Positions 22,901 to 34,529 of a stretch of 64,000 nt of DNA are shown in pieces. The position numbers were made by a program, and so were the translations under genes. Each line of letters begins with the position of its first letter. The stretch's first letter is position 1. The notes beneath the pieces are model-generated. The model made no database searches. It had not been told where the DNA came from and saw nothing but the letters and a program-made list of their open reading frames with translations. The DNA lies in assembly GCA_010093485.1 (NCBI GenBank), contig MU001498.1, positions 301,697 through 365,696 on the forward strand, read 5' to 3'. This stretch comes from Karstenula rhodostoma CBS 690.94 (taxonomy: Eukaryota; Ascomycota; Dothideomycetes; Pleosporales; Didymosphaeriaceae).

Positions 22901-25900
22901 AGGCCCTGATCCAGTCTGTATTGTAAGCCAAGTCTCTAATCGACTACCAATCGTCTTCATCTCGTGCGGCACGGCGACGTCGTGCTCCAAGACGTCATAC
23001 AAATGTTGTGCAAACTCCTGGGTAATGTCGACTAGCTCCACGATCGTCAGTCTTTGATAACTATACATGTGGTTATTGTGGTCGTCCCATATGACGTTGT
23101 GGCCCGGGAATCCCAGATTCTCCTTTGCTTTAGCAAGCTCGGTCATTTCCGTCAAGTGTCCGCAGATTGCATTCATGACTGAACATAACAGATCTATGTA
23201 CCGCATCATGCGCGATAACAGACGTTCGGTCTCGGCCTCTGAGGCTATCTCTTTGAAGGTTTCCAAAAGTACCGCTATGCTCGAGAGCTGTTGGACCACA
23301 CGTTGCGGCATATTCGTGGCTTCCGCGTTAAACGTCTTCATCTGTTGGGTGACAACGTCGACCTGCGTGTACACTTCCTGAATCAGAGCGCTCAGTCTGG
23401 CAACGTTTTTGTTACCCTTGTTCGAAATTGCGGTATCCAGATCTTCCCGAGTGGGAGGAAAGAAGTTGGAGAAGAAGTCAGTATATGCCATTGAATCATC
23501 CTCTGTGTACACACAAAAAACGATGCGTTTGAACGAGTGCCTCGGGTGAGCGTCCAGAAACTCACGGACTTCTTGAAGAGCAATACGGGCGGCGATTCGA
23601 GTTGGAAATCCTATTCCCCCTGTACCTAGGCAGCAAAAGGCAATAGTCTGCAAATTCTTTTTCATGGCCAACTTCAAAGCACTGCGATAACCTTCAGTGA
23701 GAAGGTTGTATTGTGCCATCCCTTTGCTGCTGGCGTAGTGCGGTCTTGCGACGTGGATAACATGAGTACATGGGAGGTTATAGCCACCTGTGAGAACAGA
23801 TTGAGAAACCTGGTATAGATTCAGTGACTTCTCACAGGCTCACAGTGACCCAAATGACGGTCCAATAGAGCGTGGAAAAGATAACTGACCTTCAACCTGT
23901 CGATGCGTGAGCATTCCTCGCCTAATCCTGGTCCAGCAGCTTTATGGATGATGCTGTTTAAGGTCCACTCTGCTCTTGATGGGGCCAACCCTCGGTTGGA
24001 ACTGTTGACTAGAATGCGAATCCAAATTAGCAAAGCCGGGATGCTACACAACAACTATCATATCAAAACATGATCTTCTTTTTGGGTCTTAGTTGCCTAA
24101 AACTTGGTTCTGCGACGTTCGAAAACACACCCTAACGCGAAAGCCAAAATAAGACGTACCGATAGCGTCAACTTTTAGACGAGTGATATCATAGTAACAG
24201 AAGGCTACAATCCCATTGTGATCATCATTCGGGACATAGCTTGGATCGTCTTGAGGTGCAAGTTTCGAAGATCGGTACAGTGCACGTATGCTTGGTATGT
24301 CGGCCACGTCCAGTATCGGCGAGGTTCCTCCTATGTCTCCTATGTTTGATTGCGTTGAGTCATGCTGTGACCCAGACGACTCACTGTACGGAAGACTCGT
24401 CTGCGCCACATATATATCTGGGTCGAAAGAGTTCGCAACCGGTTTTACGGCGTAGAGCGCACGGAACTTCAACGTTTCCTTCTTCGCATCTTTCTGACTG
24501 AGTTGTACACTGGGATATTGCTCTTTGTCAAATGTCTGCAGCGCCCTGGCTGCGGAATCTCCGTCCTGGAAGTTGATGTTGCCGTTCCACAAACCGTACC
24601 GCTTGTAAAACCGTACAGACTGAGCACCTTCCAATGACAAAAGATACTTGCGGAATGCCTCTCGTTCGGCCATGTGTTCCTCAACATTCAAACCAGTCTC
24701 GTCGAAAATATCTTCTTCCTCCTGGTCTTCTTCTTCTGAATTCTGAACATCATCTGGCTGGCTGGAAAAAAACAGGTTCAATCTCTGTCCGCTGTCATCT
24801 GGAAGAGCCCGAATGAGCGACTCAGAGAGAAGTCCTGGTTGTGTACTGGTCCCTTTCATATCCAACACATTGCGACCTCGGCTATTCTCAAGCTCAAAGG
24901 CTACGTTACATACCGGGCAGTGCTGCAAAAACGCACGGACATATCCGGTTAAACAAGCATCATGTGAGATATGGCCGCAAGGCAGCTGGAGTATGCGCTC
25001 GTCACGGAGAGTGTGCTCCAATGTCTCCTCACAGACAGCACACTCGAGTCGCTGATCCGTAGCACCATGCCCAAGTATGATTTCCGCAGCAGGTAATGTG
25101 CCCACTCCGATCTCTTGTTCATTGCTGTAACCGCTGTAATCGCTGTCCCCCGAAGACCGACTGGCAGTAGGTATCGCCGAGCTATTGGTGCCACCACGAG
25201 ATGCTCGCGAGCTACCCCCGTCCGAATCATCATCCACATCAATAGGTAGCGAGAAGGCCGCTATCCTCTCTAGATGGTTTGCAATGTGGTTTTGCAACGT
25301 ACCCATGCCCTCGGTCTCCACCGAAGCCCAGCAAATCGGACACTTTTTACGCAGGTCGATAGTAGATGTCTCGCCGACTTTGACGATGCTAGGTATTTGA
25401 CCTTCGGGGACGCTGTCTCCATGGTGCTTTCTAATGTGCTCTTCGAGACCGGAATAAGAGTTGTATACTGCTTCGGGGTGCTCTGGACATCTCCATGCCT
25501 TGCGATGGGTGCTTTCGTGCTCAAACCAATCTCGTCGGCTTCTGAAGAGCTGGTCAGACCCTTGACACTCTAGATAGGTACAAACATATGGCTGTAGGTC
25601 CTGCAGAAGATGCGTTCTCCACGGTCGTCCTTTTCCATATCTTGCGGGACAAATGATGAAGCAGTACGGGCATTCGAAGTCTTTATCTCCATCAGCTGCC
25701 TTTGGTGGCGGGGGCAAGTTGATTCCTTTGCCTGACAGATCCTTTACAGTGACAGCATAACTGGTAATAGATTTGGAATCAACGATATCATCCAGAGATT
25801 GATGATGATGAGTTGCCTCAGTGCCAGAAAGAAGGGTTTTTCCAGTCCTCTGACTTGGCGCTTGCTTGGGCAGGGGATCTATGCCTGGTGTGCCGGGTTG

Positions 25901-26759
25901 TGCTTCGAGGGTGTCGTGTCGGTGAGGAGCTTCTGGTCGTTGAACCGCGGCGGGTGTCTGCGGTTCTTCCTGGAATGTTGAGATGCCCAATTTGTCCCGA
26001 TGCCGTCTCCAGTATTTGAACTGTCTCCTGCGCAGTGTGACAGCTCGCGCGAGGCGGTCCACTAAGTCGTCGTTCTCTTCCGTACGTTCGCCAGCCGAAA
26101 TATGCGGCATCCTAAGATGTCTCACAAGCTCTCGCGTATGAATGTTGTCAAATATCGCGTATTGTGCTAGTAGATCAACCCCAGTTTCAGGATCTTTGGG
26201 TTGGTAGGAAGTTGCTTTTAGCGACCTGGTGTGAACAGTCGGCGCTCGAATCCTGACCGAAATCTTGTAGAGGTGATCTATGATGTCGACAACCTCTCGA
26301 AAGCGCATGCTCAACTCGGTTTTGGGAACGTCTGGATCACTCCCCTCGTCCTCATCTTCACTAAAGAAGGAATCGTCGCCGTCTTCATCTTCGGAGCCTG
26401 CCGGGCGCGACTGCTGCTCGTACGGTAGGCGAGCACCACTAACAATATCATATGCTGGGGGTGTTAGATCCGAGAAAGACCGATATGGCAGATCAGGTAC
26501 CTGAGCGTAGGTTCTCCTCGAGCTCTTTCAACAACTTCGAAACTTCGTTTGAAAGCAGGGGTGCATCGCGAAGTCGATAATCTAAACTGCTGTGACCCTT
26601 CTGTAGAACACCTAGGTTGCCACTCCAAACCCTGAATCTTCCAAATTCATCTTGCAGAGCTTCAGGGTCTACCGTATGGCCTTGGTGGGTGTCCAGCGAG
26701 TTGATGAGGCTCTGGAACTCGCGAACGTTGACAGCGGCGCCTAGTCGGATTGCAGACAT
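19928..26759 (-). CDS. Giant C2H2-RING-tandem macro domain protein, 2,113 residues
   Basis: Seven exons: 26759-26501, 26454-24160, 24008-23890, 23809-22666, 22619-22329, 22227-22109 and 22042-19928. All six introns have GT-AG ends and all phases close. Residues 1-250 are a fungal helical regulatory region (SLINSLDTHQGHTVD, FGRFRVWSGN, SSLDYRLRD). Residues ~345-485 are Cys/His-rich C2H2-like fingers. Residues 558-602 are a RING-H2: CAVC, PCGHISHDAC, CPVC. Residues ~698-755 are an RRM-like fold (YGLWNGNINFQDGDSAARAL). Macro domain 1 is ~833-1000 (YYDITRLKVDAIVNSSN, LGTGGIGFP); macro 2 is ~1250-1412 (EDITKLEVDILVSSTD, LGTG and LNYP). Residues ~1410-2113 hold two PH-like segments and a long Ser/Pro-rich linker. 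The likely roles are a ubiquitin ligase (RING) and an ADP-ribose reader or eraser (macro). The combination suggests ADP-ribose-directed ubiquitination; that is inference. The exact domain family of the C-terminus is unknown to me. Confidence 0.85.
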
Positions 26760-27180
26760 GTCTCCGATCGCTCATTGCAGTGATGAGAGCATTAAACATA
26801 CGCGGTGAATGCGATTATAAGTGCTATGTAAAATAAAGAGTCATTGAATGTAAAGCAAAGAGTCATTGTAGGTGCCTATCCGGTGCGGTGTGGTTGTGTC
26901 GGTGGGCTAACCAGTTGGAGGCAATCTGATCGCGAAGGCGGGGTGGTTTGTGCGAGCTGAGGCCTCCATCCCGCACAGCCTCGACGACCTGCGAAGCTCC
27001 AGGCAACCGCTATCGCACTTTCCTACACATACAATGAACACACGGAAGTGAAAAAGTCGGCTGGCTCCCGTGGCTCCGCGCGTTCCTGCTCCCCAATATC
27101 TTCTTGGTCGTGCCTACCAAGCTTAGAAATGCTGCTTTCGACTGCGCTAGATTTCTGCCTACAAGTCCCCAAGAGCGGTC
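26760..27180. promoter_or_regulatory. Bidirectional promoter between two immune-like genes
   Basis: About 420 bases lie between the ATG of the RING/macro gene (minus) and the ATG of the DUF7580-type gene (plus). Near 26,840-26,875 there is a short direct repeat of the form aaagagtcattg. No classic core element is clear. Confidence 0.5.
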
Positions 27181-29322
27181 ATGTCTGGAATCGAAGTTGC
27201 TGGCCTTGGTAGGCGACCGTGCTGGCAGTGAACCCTAATACTGACTCGTGAACAGTGAGTGTTTCGGCTACCCGCCTGGAAAGATCGAACGCCAACAGCA
27301 CAATAATGTACACGTTGATAGGGCTAACAGATTACACCCTCGTAGGTCCTGGGCGCATTACCACTGATTATCGCTGGTAAGCAAGGTTCTATTTTGTTTC
27401 GCGATGCGACTGGCTGAGCATTCGGTAGGTATCGAAGCATACAATGACGGTCTCGATCCCGTAAAGAGCTTTATGCGATGGGAGCGCGAGCTTCCTCAGC
27501 TTATTCGCAAACTTCGCAACCAGCATGTGCATTATTCGCAAACGATTCGTATACTCCTCGAACCCATCGCAGACGAGTTCGAGCTCGCAGAGCTCCTGCA
27601 AGAGCCCAATGGACAGCTATGGAAAGGTGATAAAATGGCGCGCAGGTTGGGCGAGCGGCTGGGAGACTCATACAGCGCGTATCAGGGCACCATCGGGGAT
27701 ATAGAGCGCATCATTAGGAAGATCGCCAGTAAGCTGGACCTTGAACGGGCAGCTGAGGTATGTAACACCACTAGGCTTTCGGTACGGATCTCCCTTACTT
27801 ACACCACTAGCTCACACGGAACGACCTTGAAGCGATGCTGGCAGCGAACCCCAAAAAAGGAAACGATCGATTTGAGTTCCGCAAAAGGGTCAAATTCGGT
27901 ATGTCTAAAAAATCCATCAAAGCATTGCTTGAAGAGTTGGACGACTGCAACAAGGAGCTCGAGAGATTTACCGATAAAAGCGAAAGAATCGAGACGATCC
28001 GCCGGAAAACAATCAAGCCATCATTCGCGAACCGCCTGCAGCGCATCCAGAAGTATGCTTCCACGTTGCACGAAACGCTCTCGACGTGTTGGTCTTGTAC
28101 CTGTGAATCGTCGCATCGAACCAGGCTTCAGCTGGATCAGCGCAGCGATCTCTATACGTCAGCCACTACAAAGAAGTCATCGCAAAGCTCTGCAACATGT
28201 TTCAAGGTGTCCTTCTCGAGCGACCCAGGGGATTCGCAATTGTGGAGTTGGCAAGCAGCAGAGATTCTGGTAGAAGAGGAAGAAGACGACCTCTCGCTGC
28301 TCAGGCCGCCCACGTTATCGAAGTAAGTATTTGCGAACGACCTGATTTCGTCGAACCCTTTATTCGTAAGACCGCGGGTTCAACTCACAACCCGGCTGAC
28401 ACTGCGCCTCAGGATGCGGAAAACGGTCTCTTTCGGAGATAAGCCGCCACCGCCCTATTATGTGGACAACCCTACGACCGCTGGAGCCACCGCCCCCTCG
28501 CTAGAGGAAATCAAAGATTTGTGCGCGTCAATCCAGAAGTTCCACAAGATTTCACACTGCATAGGCTTCTCCTTCGATACGAAAAATAGACTGCGGGGCG
28601 CTTACACAGTAGATACGCTTGTCGGAAAGCAGGTCGTCCCTTCGGAATATCTTACATTAGAACAGCTTCTCGATCAGCCGCCGACAATCAAAGGTAGAAT
28701 TGCCAAACTCAGCAAGAGGGAACGATACAGCCTGGCTCTTACACTTGCAAGCAGCACCCTACAGCTAAATGCAACACCTTGGTTCAAAGATCAGTGGTCC
28801 GCGAAGGACGTTTTGTTCCAGCAGACAGAGAGCGGTCCTCGATTGGTAGACGTTGACCGACCATACGTTGCCCCGAAAGTCGAAGCTCTGGCTGCTCTCA
28901 CCAATGGCCGTCCAAAGCGAAGCTTCCAGAACAAAAACACCGTCTTGCTGGCGCTTGCTGTTGCACTGTTGGAGCTATACTTTGGCGTTAGTGCGGAAAA
29001 CCATCGCGATCTGGAGAAACAACCCGTCGGAGCTTTCAATCCTTGGATGCTCTGCGCCATGGCTTATGAGTGGGCGGACGAGGAACAAGAGAACCTGTCA
29101 GCAGCCTTCTCAGGTGCAGTAAGTAAGTCAGGCTAACTCCGCTCCCATGATATAATTGGGTATGCGCTTATCTCGAACCCACGTCTAGATCACTGCTTGC
29201 GTTGCTTTAACGATCCCAGTGCCAACTTGCAAGACGCCGAGTTCCTGCAAGCGGCCGTGGAGTGTATCGTCCTCCCGTTGCAAGAAGAGCTCCATCAATT
29301 CCTGGGGAAGGCCGGTCCATGA
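27181..29322 (+). CDS. DUF7580-type fungal protein (HeLo/prion-associated family)
   Basis: A spliced gene. The start MSGIEVAGL at 27181 and the exon at 27346-27376 (VLGALPLIIAG) match the usual family opening. Further exons: 27429-27757, 27811-28322, 28413-29126 or nearby, and a last exon ending at 29322. Family marks are a Trp-Cys motif (CWSCTCESSH, ~residue 220), KTVSFGDKPPP, a kinase-like remnant with SLALTLASSTLQL, WFKDQWSAKDV, and a C-terminal HCLRCFND block. The family is a degenerate kinase-like fold common in fungi, often near incompatibility-type genes. Two oddities: the first splice is off by one base if the donor at 27209 joins the acceptor at 27345, and the last acceptor expected before LGYALISNPRLDHC reads ataa instead of atag. 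A frame-keeping alternative uses donor 29127 and the tag at 29188, skipping about ten residues. It may be functional or in early decay. Confidence 0.7.
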
Positions 29323-30380
29323 GGCTTACAATACGATTGCGCCATCTGTAGGGACCCGAGTGCGTTCACACCAAAAAGAGACCGTGGCCGAAGACCGTGG
29401 CCTGGCGTACGGAAGTCGTCAGCAGATGGTGCTTTGCCACCGGCCGCTACGCAGCCATGTCTCGTATCTTTACTCCGGTCCACGTGGCCAAGATCCATTG
29501 TGAAGATCGGGAAATCCGGGGTAAGAACTAGCGCGAGCTCGCGCAACGGCTGGACTCGAACGTCTTCCATGGTGAAGATTTCCTATTTCTCGATTACGCA
29601 GCGATACGCTGGTATGACTTGGCAACTTGCAGCCTCGTGATGTTGGGGAGGTCCCCGTAATCGACGTGCTGCATGTCAACTCGGGTAAGACAGGGCGTCG
29701 GGAGCCTCTGGTGACCGAGCGAGGCATGTACAGCGGCGCACAGCAACCGAAGGCGGCGCCACCAGCGCGAGCTGCCGAGTACGTTGCCAACGGAGGGATA
29801 CGAGTGGCTTGAGGAACGGTGGTACAGGTAACAACAAAAGGCGATGGCAGTGTCAGCCTTCACCATAGTGGTAGTGGCGACTGGTAAATACAAGTGGCCT
29901 CTGCGTGTTTGGCACTCTCGCTTGCACATGATGTTTGATGTTGATAGCAGGCGTTCCAGCTACCGAGTGATTGTCGAAGTGGAGTGCATGGGCGGCGCTA
30001 TTGTGCGGGGAGCCAGAGATTCCTAGCCTGCATGTTCGTGATAGGGGCCATGGTAGAAGCGCCAAGGCGAGCCGATACGCTCGAATGCTTGTTGTCCCAG
30101 TCCCACAGGTCGATTTCGAGGGCTGAGGCTTGAGGATGGATTTGACGGTGGCAGCAGGCGACGGCGCAAACAAGCGAGCGGCGGCAAAAGGCACCCAACG
30201 GCGGTGGCGCACTTGGCCAGAGGGACTGTGAAACACCAGGTCGGTTGGCCGGTGGGCGTGGAGCAGGTCAGGGACAATGACGGGCGCTGGCGAATGGCAG
30301 GGCGTGCAGCAGAGCACTGCAGATTGCCGCTATCACGGCTTCACACATGCGAAAAGGGGCACACGGGGGGCGACTCGCAC
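29323..30380. other. Intergenic, no supported gene
   Basis: About 1 kb with overlapping ORFs on both strands (for example 29,470-29,790 and 29,853-30,317), none with a recognised motif and none with intron signals. The right edge is the target duplication of a foldback element. Confidence 0.45.
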
Positions 30381-30386
30381 GGCGGC
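30381..30386. repeat. Left target-site duplication of the foldback element
   Basis: ggcggc, repeated directly at 30,549-30,554. It directly abuts the inverted repeat. Confidence 0.6.
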
Positions 30387-30548
30387 AACAGGTGGTGCAA
30401 TAATTATTGAGCGCTGTAATAATGACTCATACCTTACTAATACAATTCTAGTAATTCTACTGGAGGAGAACAGGTCTCGCAGGGAAGAATTAGGGCGGCA
30501 GAGTATTAGTCATCATTACAGCGCTCAATAATTATTGCACCACCTGTT
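30387..30548. mobile_element. 162-bp MITE-like foldback element
   Basis: The two ends are inverted copies: the left starts aacaggtggtgcaataatta and the right end is its reverse complement. About 45 bp match with two mismatches (a/g and c/a), through the inner sequence gagcgctgtaat. It is flanked by a direct 6-bp duplication ggcggc at 30,381-30,386 and 30,549-30,554. There is no coding capacity, so it must have been mobilised by a transposase elsewhere. The superfamily cannot be assigned: the 6-bp duplication sits in GGC-rich DNA and the true length may be 4-6 bp. Confidence 0.8.
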
Positions 30549-30554
30549 GGCGGC
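30549..30554. repeat. Right target-site duplication of the foldback element
   Basis: ggcggc, the partner of 30,381-30,386. Confidence 0.6.
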
Positions 30555-31082
30555 ATCGCAACGGCCTATTGATAAAAGGCGGCCGGGTTGGAGCAAGTCC
30601 GCACGGCGCCGGTGTGGGTGACGTGAGGCTGGACTCTGGAGATACTGCGACGACTACGGGTTGCCCAGGACAAGACAGGAAGCCGGCGTGGCGTGCACGC
30701 ACTCGCGCAAGCTAAAGCTAGCATGGCCGAAACAACAAAAACACAGCGCCCGAACAACGGGCGCTCTTCACTTTCCACTGCGTGTCGCCGGCAGCGCATG
30801 AGAATAACAATAGCAACGTCCAGACGTGCAATTATCCCTATCCTATCCCTTTACCAGCCCAGTGACGCACTATCTCGCCTTGGGAGACACCTTGGCCCGT
30901 GCAGCCGACTTCCTTCCTAGACTACAACAGGGCTCTTTCCTTGGACTCTCCTGCTCGACCCTCGCCCTCGCCCTCGCCCGCAGACCGCCTTTCTCTCCCA
31001 CACACACCACACCGCCCGAGCCAGCCTGTCCTCGCCCCTCTACAGCGCAGCCTGAGCCTGCCGCTCGCCCGCCGCCGCCGCC
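30555..31082. other. Promoter and leader of the Smi1/Knr4 gene
   Basis: About 530 bases; the last 150 are C-rich and pyrimidine-biased, as in many fungal leaders. The foldback element lies about 530 bp upstream of the start codon and so may touch the promoter. Confidence 0.45.
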
Positions 31083-32707
31083 ATGGCACAATCGTAAGCT
31101 CTCCCCTGAGCACCGCCGCCCTGACGGCATCGCTAACGGCGAGCAGCATAACAGACTCGTGGAAGACTTTCTGGCACACAATGACCTCGTATGACCGCCA
31201 CGCGTCCCACAACTCGCCCTACCGCACCGGTCGCCACATCCCGCTGCCCCAGAGCCGCCATGCTCCCCTGACCAACGTCGCGACCAGCGGCGCCGAATCC
31301 CGCGTCGATCTCTCCTCGCCCTACGCCCACGACGAACCCGCCACGAGCAACGGCTTTATCGGCTCGCCCAAGGGGCCTCTCTCCCCGTCATCGCCCTACT
31401 CCCCCGGCATGCGTTCCACCCTGAGCCGCCAAGCAACCGCCGACTCGGACACGTTCGACAAGGCCGCCAATGGCGAGATCCAGATGCGCGACTTCAACGA
31501 GGGCCTCCCTCCGGCCCCGCCCATCGGCCACTCGTGGCGGCGCATCGACCGCTGGGCCGAGGACAAGTACGAAGAGCTTTTCGACAATCTCTGCGAAGGC
31601 GCCACGTCGAATGATGTCAATGAGCTTGAGCACGAACTGGATGCCACCCTCCCCATGGATGTGCGCGAGTCGCTACAAATTCATGACGGCCAGGAGCGCG
31701 GCGGTCTCCCCACGGGAATCCTTTTCGGGTGCATGCTGCTTGATTGCGAAGAAATCATCATGGAGTGGCTGAATTGGCGCAAGGTGGCCGAGGAGTACCT
31801 CTCGCCCAAATCAGACGCCAGGGCGACGCCCCAGATACCAGTCAAGGCTTTCGCGGGCTCATCGACCGCACCGCCCATCGCACAGGTTCAGCAACCCAGC
31901 AACCCGCTCTGGCGACAAGAGCTGCTCGCTCGCCAAGACTCTCAGCCGCCGAACGCTGTGCAAAAGGCCTACGCCCATCCCGCCTGGATCCCGCTCGCTC
32001 GCGACTGGGGAGGCAACTACCTCGCCACCGATCTTGCCCCCGGTCCCACTGGTACTTGGGGACAGATCATCATCTTCGGGCGCGACTACGACTGCAAATA
32101 TGTCGTGGCTCGTTCGTGGGGAGCCATGCTCGCCATGGTTGCGGATGATCTCAACTCCGACAAAGTTTACATTGAGGAAGAGAGTGGTGACCTGAAGCTT
32201 CTAGAATTCAAGCGACAGAACGTGGAGCCTCCTTATCTCGAGATCCTCCGCTGGCGCACCGACCAGAAGCACGGCCGGCGTCAACCGAAAAAGCGGCCCA
32301 ACAGCACCCTCCGCGTCAACTCCAATGCTCCTACAGGGGCAGGTCCCAGCAGCGCTAGCAGCAGCCCGTACGGTAGCCCAGTGATCGCACCAGAAGACCG
32401 TGGTAGAAGTCCTCATCGCCTTTCGCAAAAGCCCAAGAAGAAGGGCGCCAGTCCCATGTCAAGCCCGCTGGCAAGGGTTGCGGAGGAAGCGCCGCAACCG
32501 ATTCGCGTCCAGACCAACATCGACGCCAAAGCTGGTCTGCCTATGGAGAAGCTCATTTCTGTAGACACCCCCCGACCAAGCGATGACCTCCCTCCCGTGA
32601 GGCAGAGCTTCGGCAGTGACAAGGAAAACAAAAAGGAGTCGAAGCCGTCTTCGTTGAAGAGCCCAGTGACAGCAGAAGGGCCCGAACTGAAAACAGTCGA
32701 GTTATAG
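31083..32707 (+). CDS. Smi1/Knr4 cell-wall synthesis regulator
   Basis: Two exons: a tiny 11-nt first exon 31083-31093 (MAQS) and 31147-32707, with a 53-nt intron (donor gtaagc, acceptor gcgagcag), 523 residues. The longer open frame starting at 30,899 is unlikely: its extra part is low-complexity leader sequence, while the spliced start gives ITDSWKTFWHTMTSYDRHAS, the usual family opening. The Smi1/Knr4 domain spans about residues 135-390, with GILFGCMLLDCEEIIMEW, AYAHPAWIPLARDWGGNYLA and IIIFGRDYDCKYVVARSW. The C-terminal 130 residues are Ser/Pro/Lys-rich and disordered. In yeast the protein links the cell-wall integrity MAP kinase pathway to glucan and chitin synthesis. Confidence 0.93.
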
Positions 32708-34529
32708 AAGACCGACAGATCTGAGACGGCTTACCGCATCTTCGACTTTTAATAATCTATTCTCTTCGGAGCCGCTGGATACGGGCAGTGCTACTTAGGT
32801 ATTGCATTTGATCTTTCTTAACCACTTCGATCCTTGGACAGCAGGGCGTATCTTGGCGTCGTGAGAATACCTGGCGGAAGCCACATGTTTTGAGATTGCG
32901 ATACGGCTGGAGTATTATGAACGCAGACATTTCGAAGTTCAAGCAGCTCGCACGTTGCTGGAGATACTCTCCTTTTTTCGTTTCACATACTGGAGGAACA
33001 CAGTTCGGCGGAGGCAATGATGTAATATATCCGCTTTTCAGCCTACCCCCTATACGTGTCAGCAGTTCTCAATTTCTTCGGCCACTGGCTTTCGTACACC
33101 ATTACTCTGGGCGTTTAGCGCACAAGCATGAGGCACACACGGAACATGTTTTAGCATCGGTGGATTGAAGCTTTTTGCACTTTGAGTGGGAAAGGGGGTT
33201 TTACACTTTGGATTCGTCAGCGGGCTTTGATAGCTTTTTGGTTGACTCGCAAAGGAGTAGTGTGCATGGGGTGGTCAGCGAGCGTGTTTAAACAGGATAT
33301 GCGATTTGGCGGTAGTGTACGAATTTCCTAGGGAAGGCATATAGGATACGTAGGATGAATTGAGAGAATGCAAGCTCTACATTACAGTGTAAGGTATGGT
33401 GATAAAGATTTATGCAAACTTTTGGAAAGCGCCGAGGTTTTATGCTGATGCTCATGAATCTTTCCATGTTTAAAGTCTTTAAGATATTCTCGGTGAAAGA
33501 CAACCACCGCACGTCGTCACAGAGCCCGAGCAAATTTTTTCTTACCTCCTCCACCACGGCTGGTTGCACATCACATGCGCGGAAGCGTATAGAGAGTGGA
33601 GAACTTTATGTTTTTCAGGCCTGCTGCATTACACATTGCTAGCCGCATCAAGACTTTTCCCCCTGGCTTAATGGTGGACTGATCGCAACATGCATGATAT
33701 GAGGCCGAGGCCGTAGAGACGCCGGTCATTGATTTCGCCGATCCCCTTTGATTCTTTGTACGATCTGTGACGTGGAAGTTGTGCAGATCAAGGTATGGTT
33801 TGGGCGTTTGAGGGCTAGAGTTACCTTCCATGAGGGGGTGGCGAGGGATTGGACATGGGATTGTGGGTGTGCGATATGGAGTTTTGGCTGTGTAAGATGT
33901 GATTTGCTCTCTACGCACGTGTACATGGTTGTCCGGAAGTTTTGTCCGTGGGGTGGAGGTAGGGTTGCATGACTCGTGCTTGCCTTGGCGCGGAAGGAAC
34001 AACCCGCTGTCCGCGCGCCCGCATCATTGTGGAAGTCGCGGTGTGCCACGCCTGCCGTGCGCTTAACCAGACGCCGTCTTTCATCCCCAACAACCCCTCT
34101 GTACAAATCGCGCGCGGGGTCATTGAGAACCTGTTCACCCGTCCTGCCGCCTGCGTATCGCACCGGATCCGAATACCCCACCAGTTCCTGCGCGACCACG
34201 GACTTCCGCCCTTCGTTCTCCAGCCTTACGGAAAGGGCTTTCTGACACCGACAATTGCGACGAGGGTGCGAGCGATTCTTCGAGCCTCTCACACGATCAC
34301 CATTGTTTGCGAATCCTCGTCAGGTGGAGAATTATTGGCCTCGTGGGTTTCGCATGCGAGAGGAAAGTTTGGGAGAGAACAATATAAAAAGCGCTACAGT
34401 CCAACGCCTGGCTGACAAATTCTTACCTTGATCGCCCCGAACGACGCGACTTCCAGATTGAACTTTTCAGTAATAGACCGCTTCGGAAACTCTCTTCTAC
34501 AGTGCGGTCAGCCCGCGACTAGGTGACAC
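32708..34529. other. Long intergenic region upstream of the heat-shock factor gene
   Basis: About 1.8 kb. ORFs at 33,726-34,292 (minus) and 33,969-34,415 (plus) overlap each other and show no motif or intron signals. I see no RNA gene. The last 200 bases are the likely promoter of the heat-shock factor gene; I did not find a convincing nGAAn array. Confidence 0.45.

Noticed and set aside
29470..30317. Overlapping ORFs on both strands at 29.4-30.3 kb
   Set aside because: No motif, no intron signals, and similar open frames on opposite strands; most likely chance ORFs in GC-rich spacer.
30899..31082. Upstream extension of the Smi1/Knr4 reading frame
   Set aside because: The extension is low-complexity Pro/Ser/Arg leader sequence, while the 11-nt exon plus intron gives a family-like start.
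33726..34415. 188- and 148-codon ORFs on opposite strands
   Set aside because: They overlap each other, neither has a recognisable motif or splice context, and they sit in the spacer upstream of the heat-shock factor gene.
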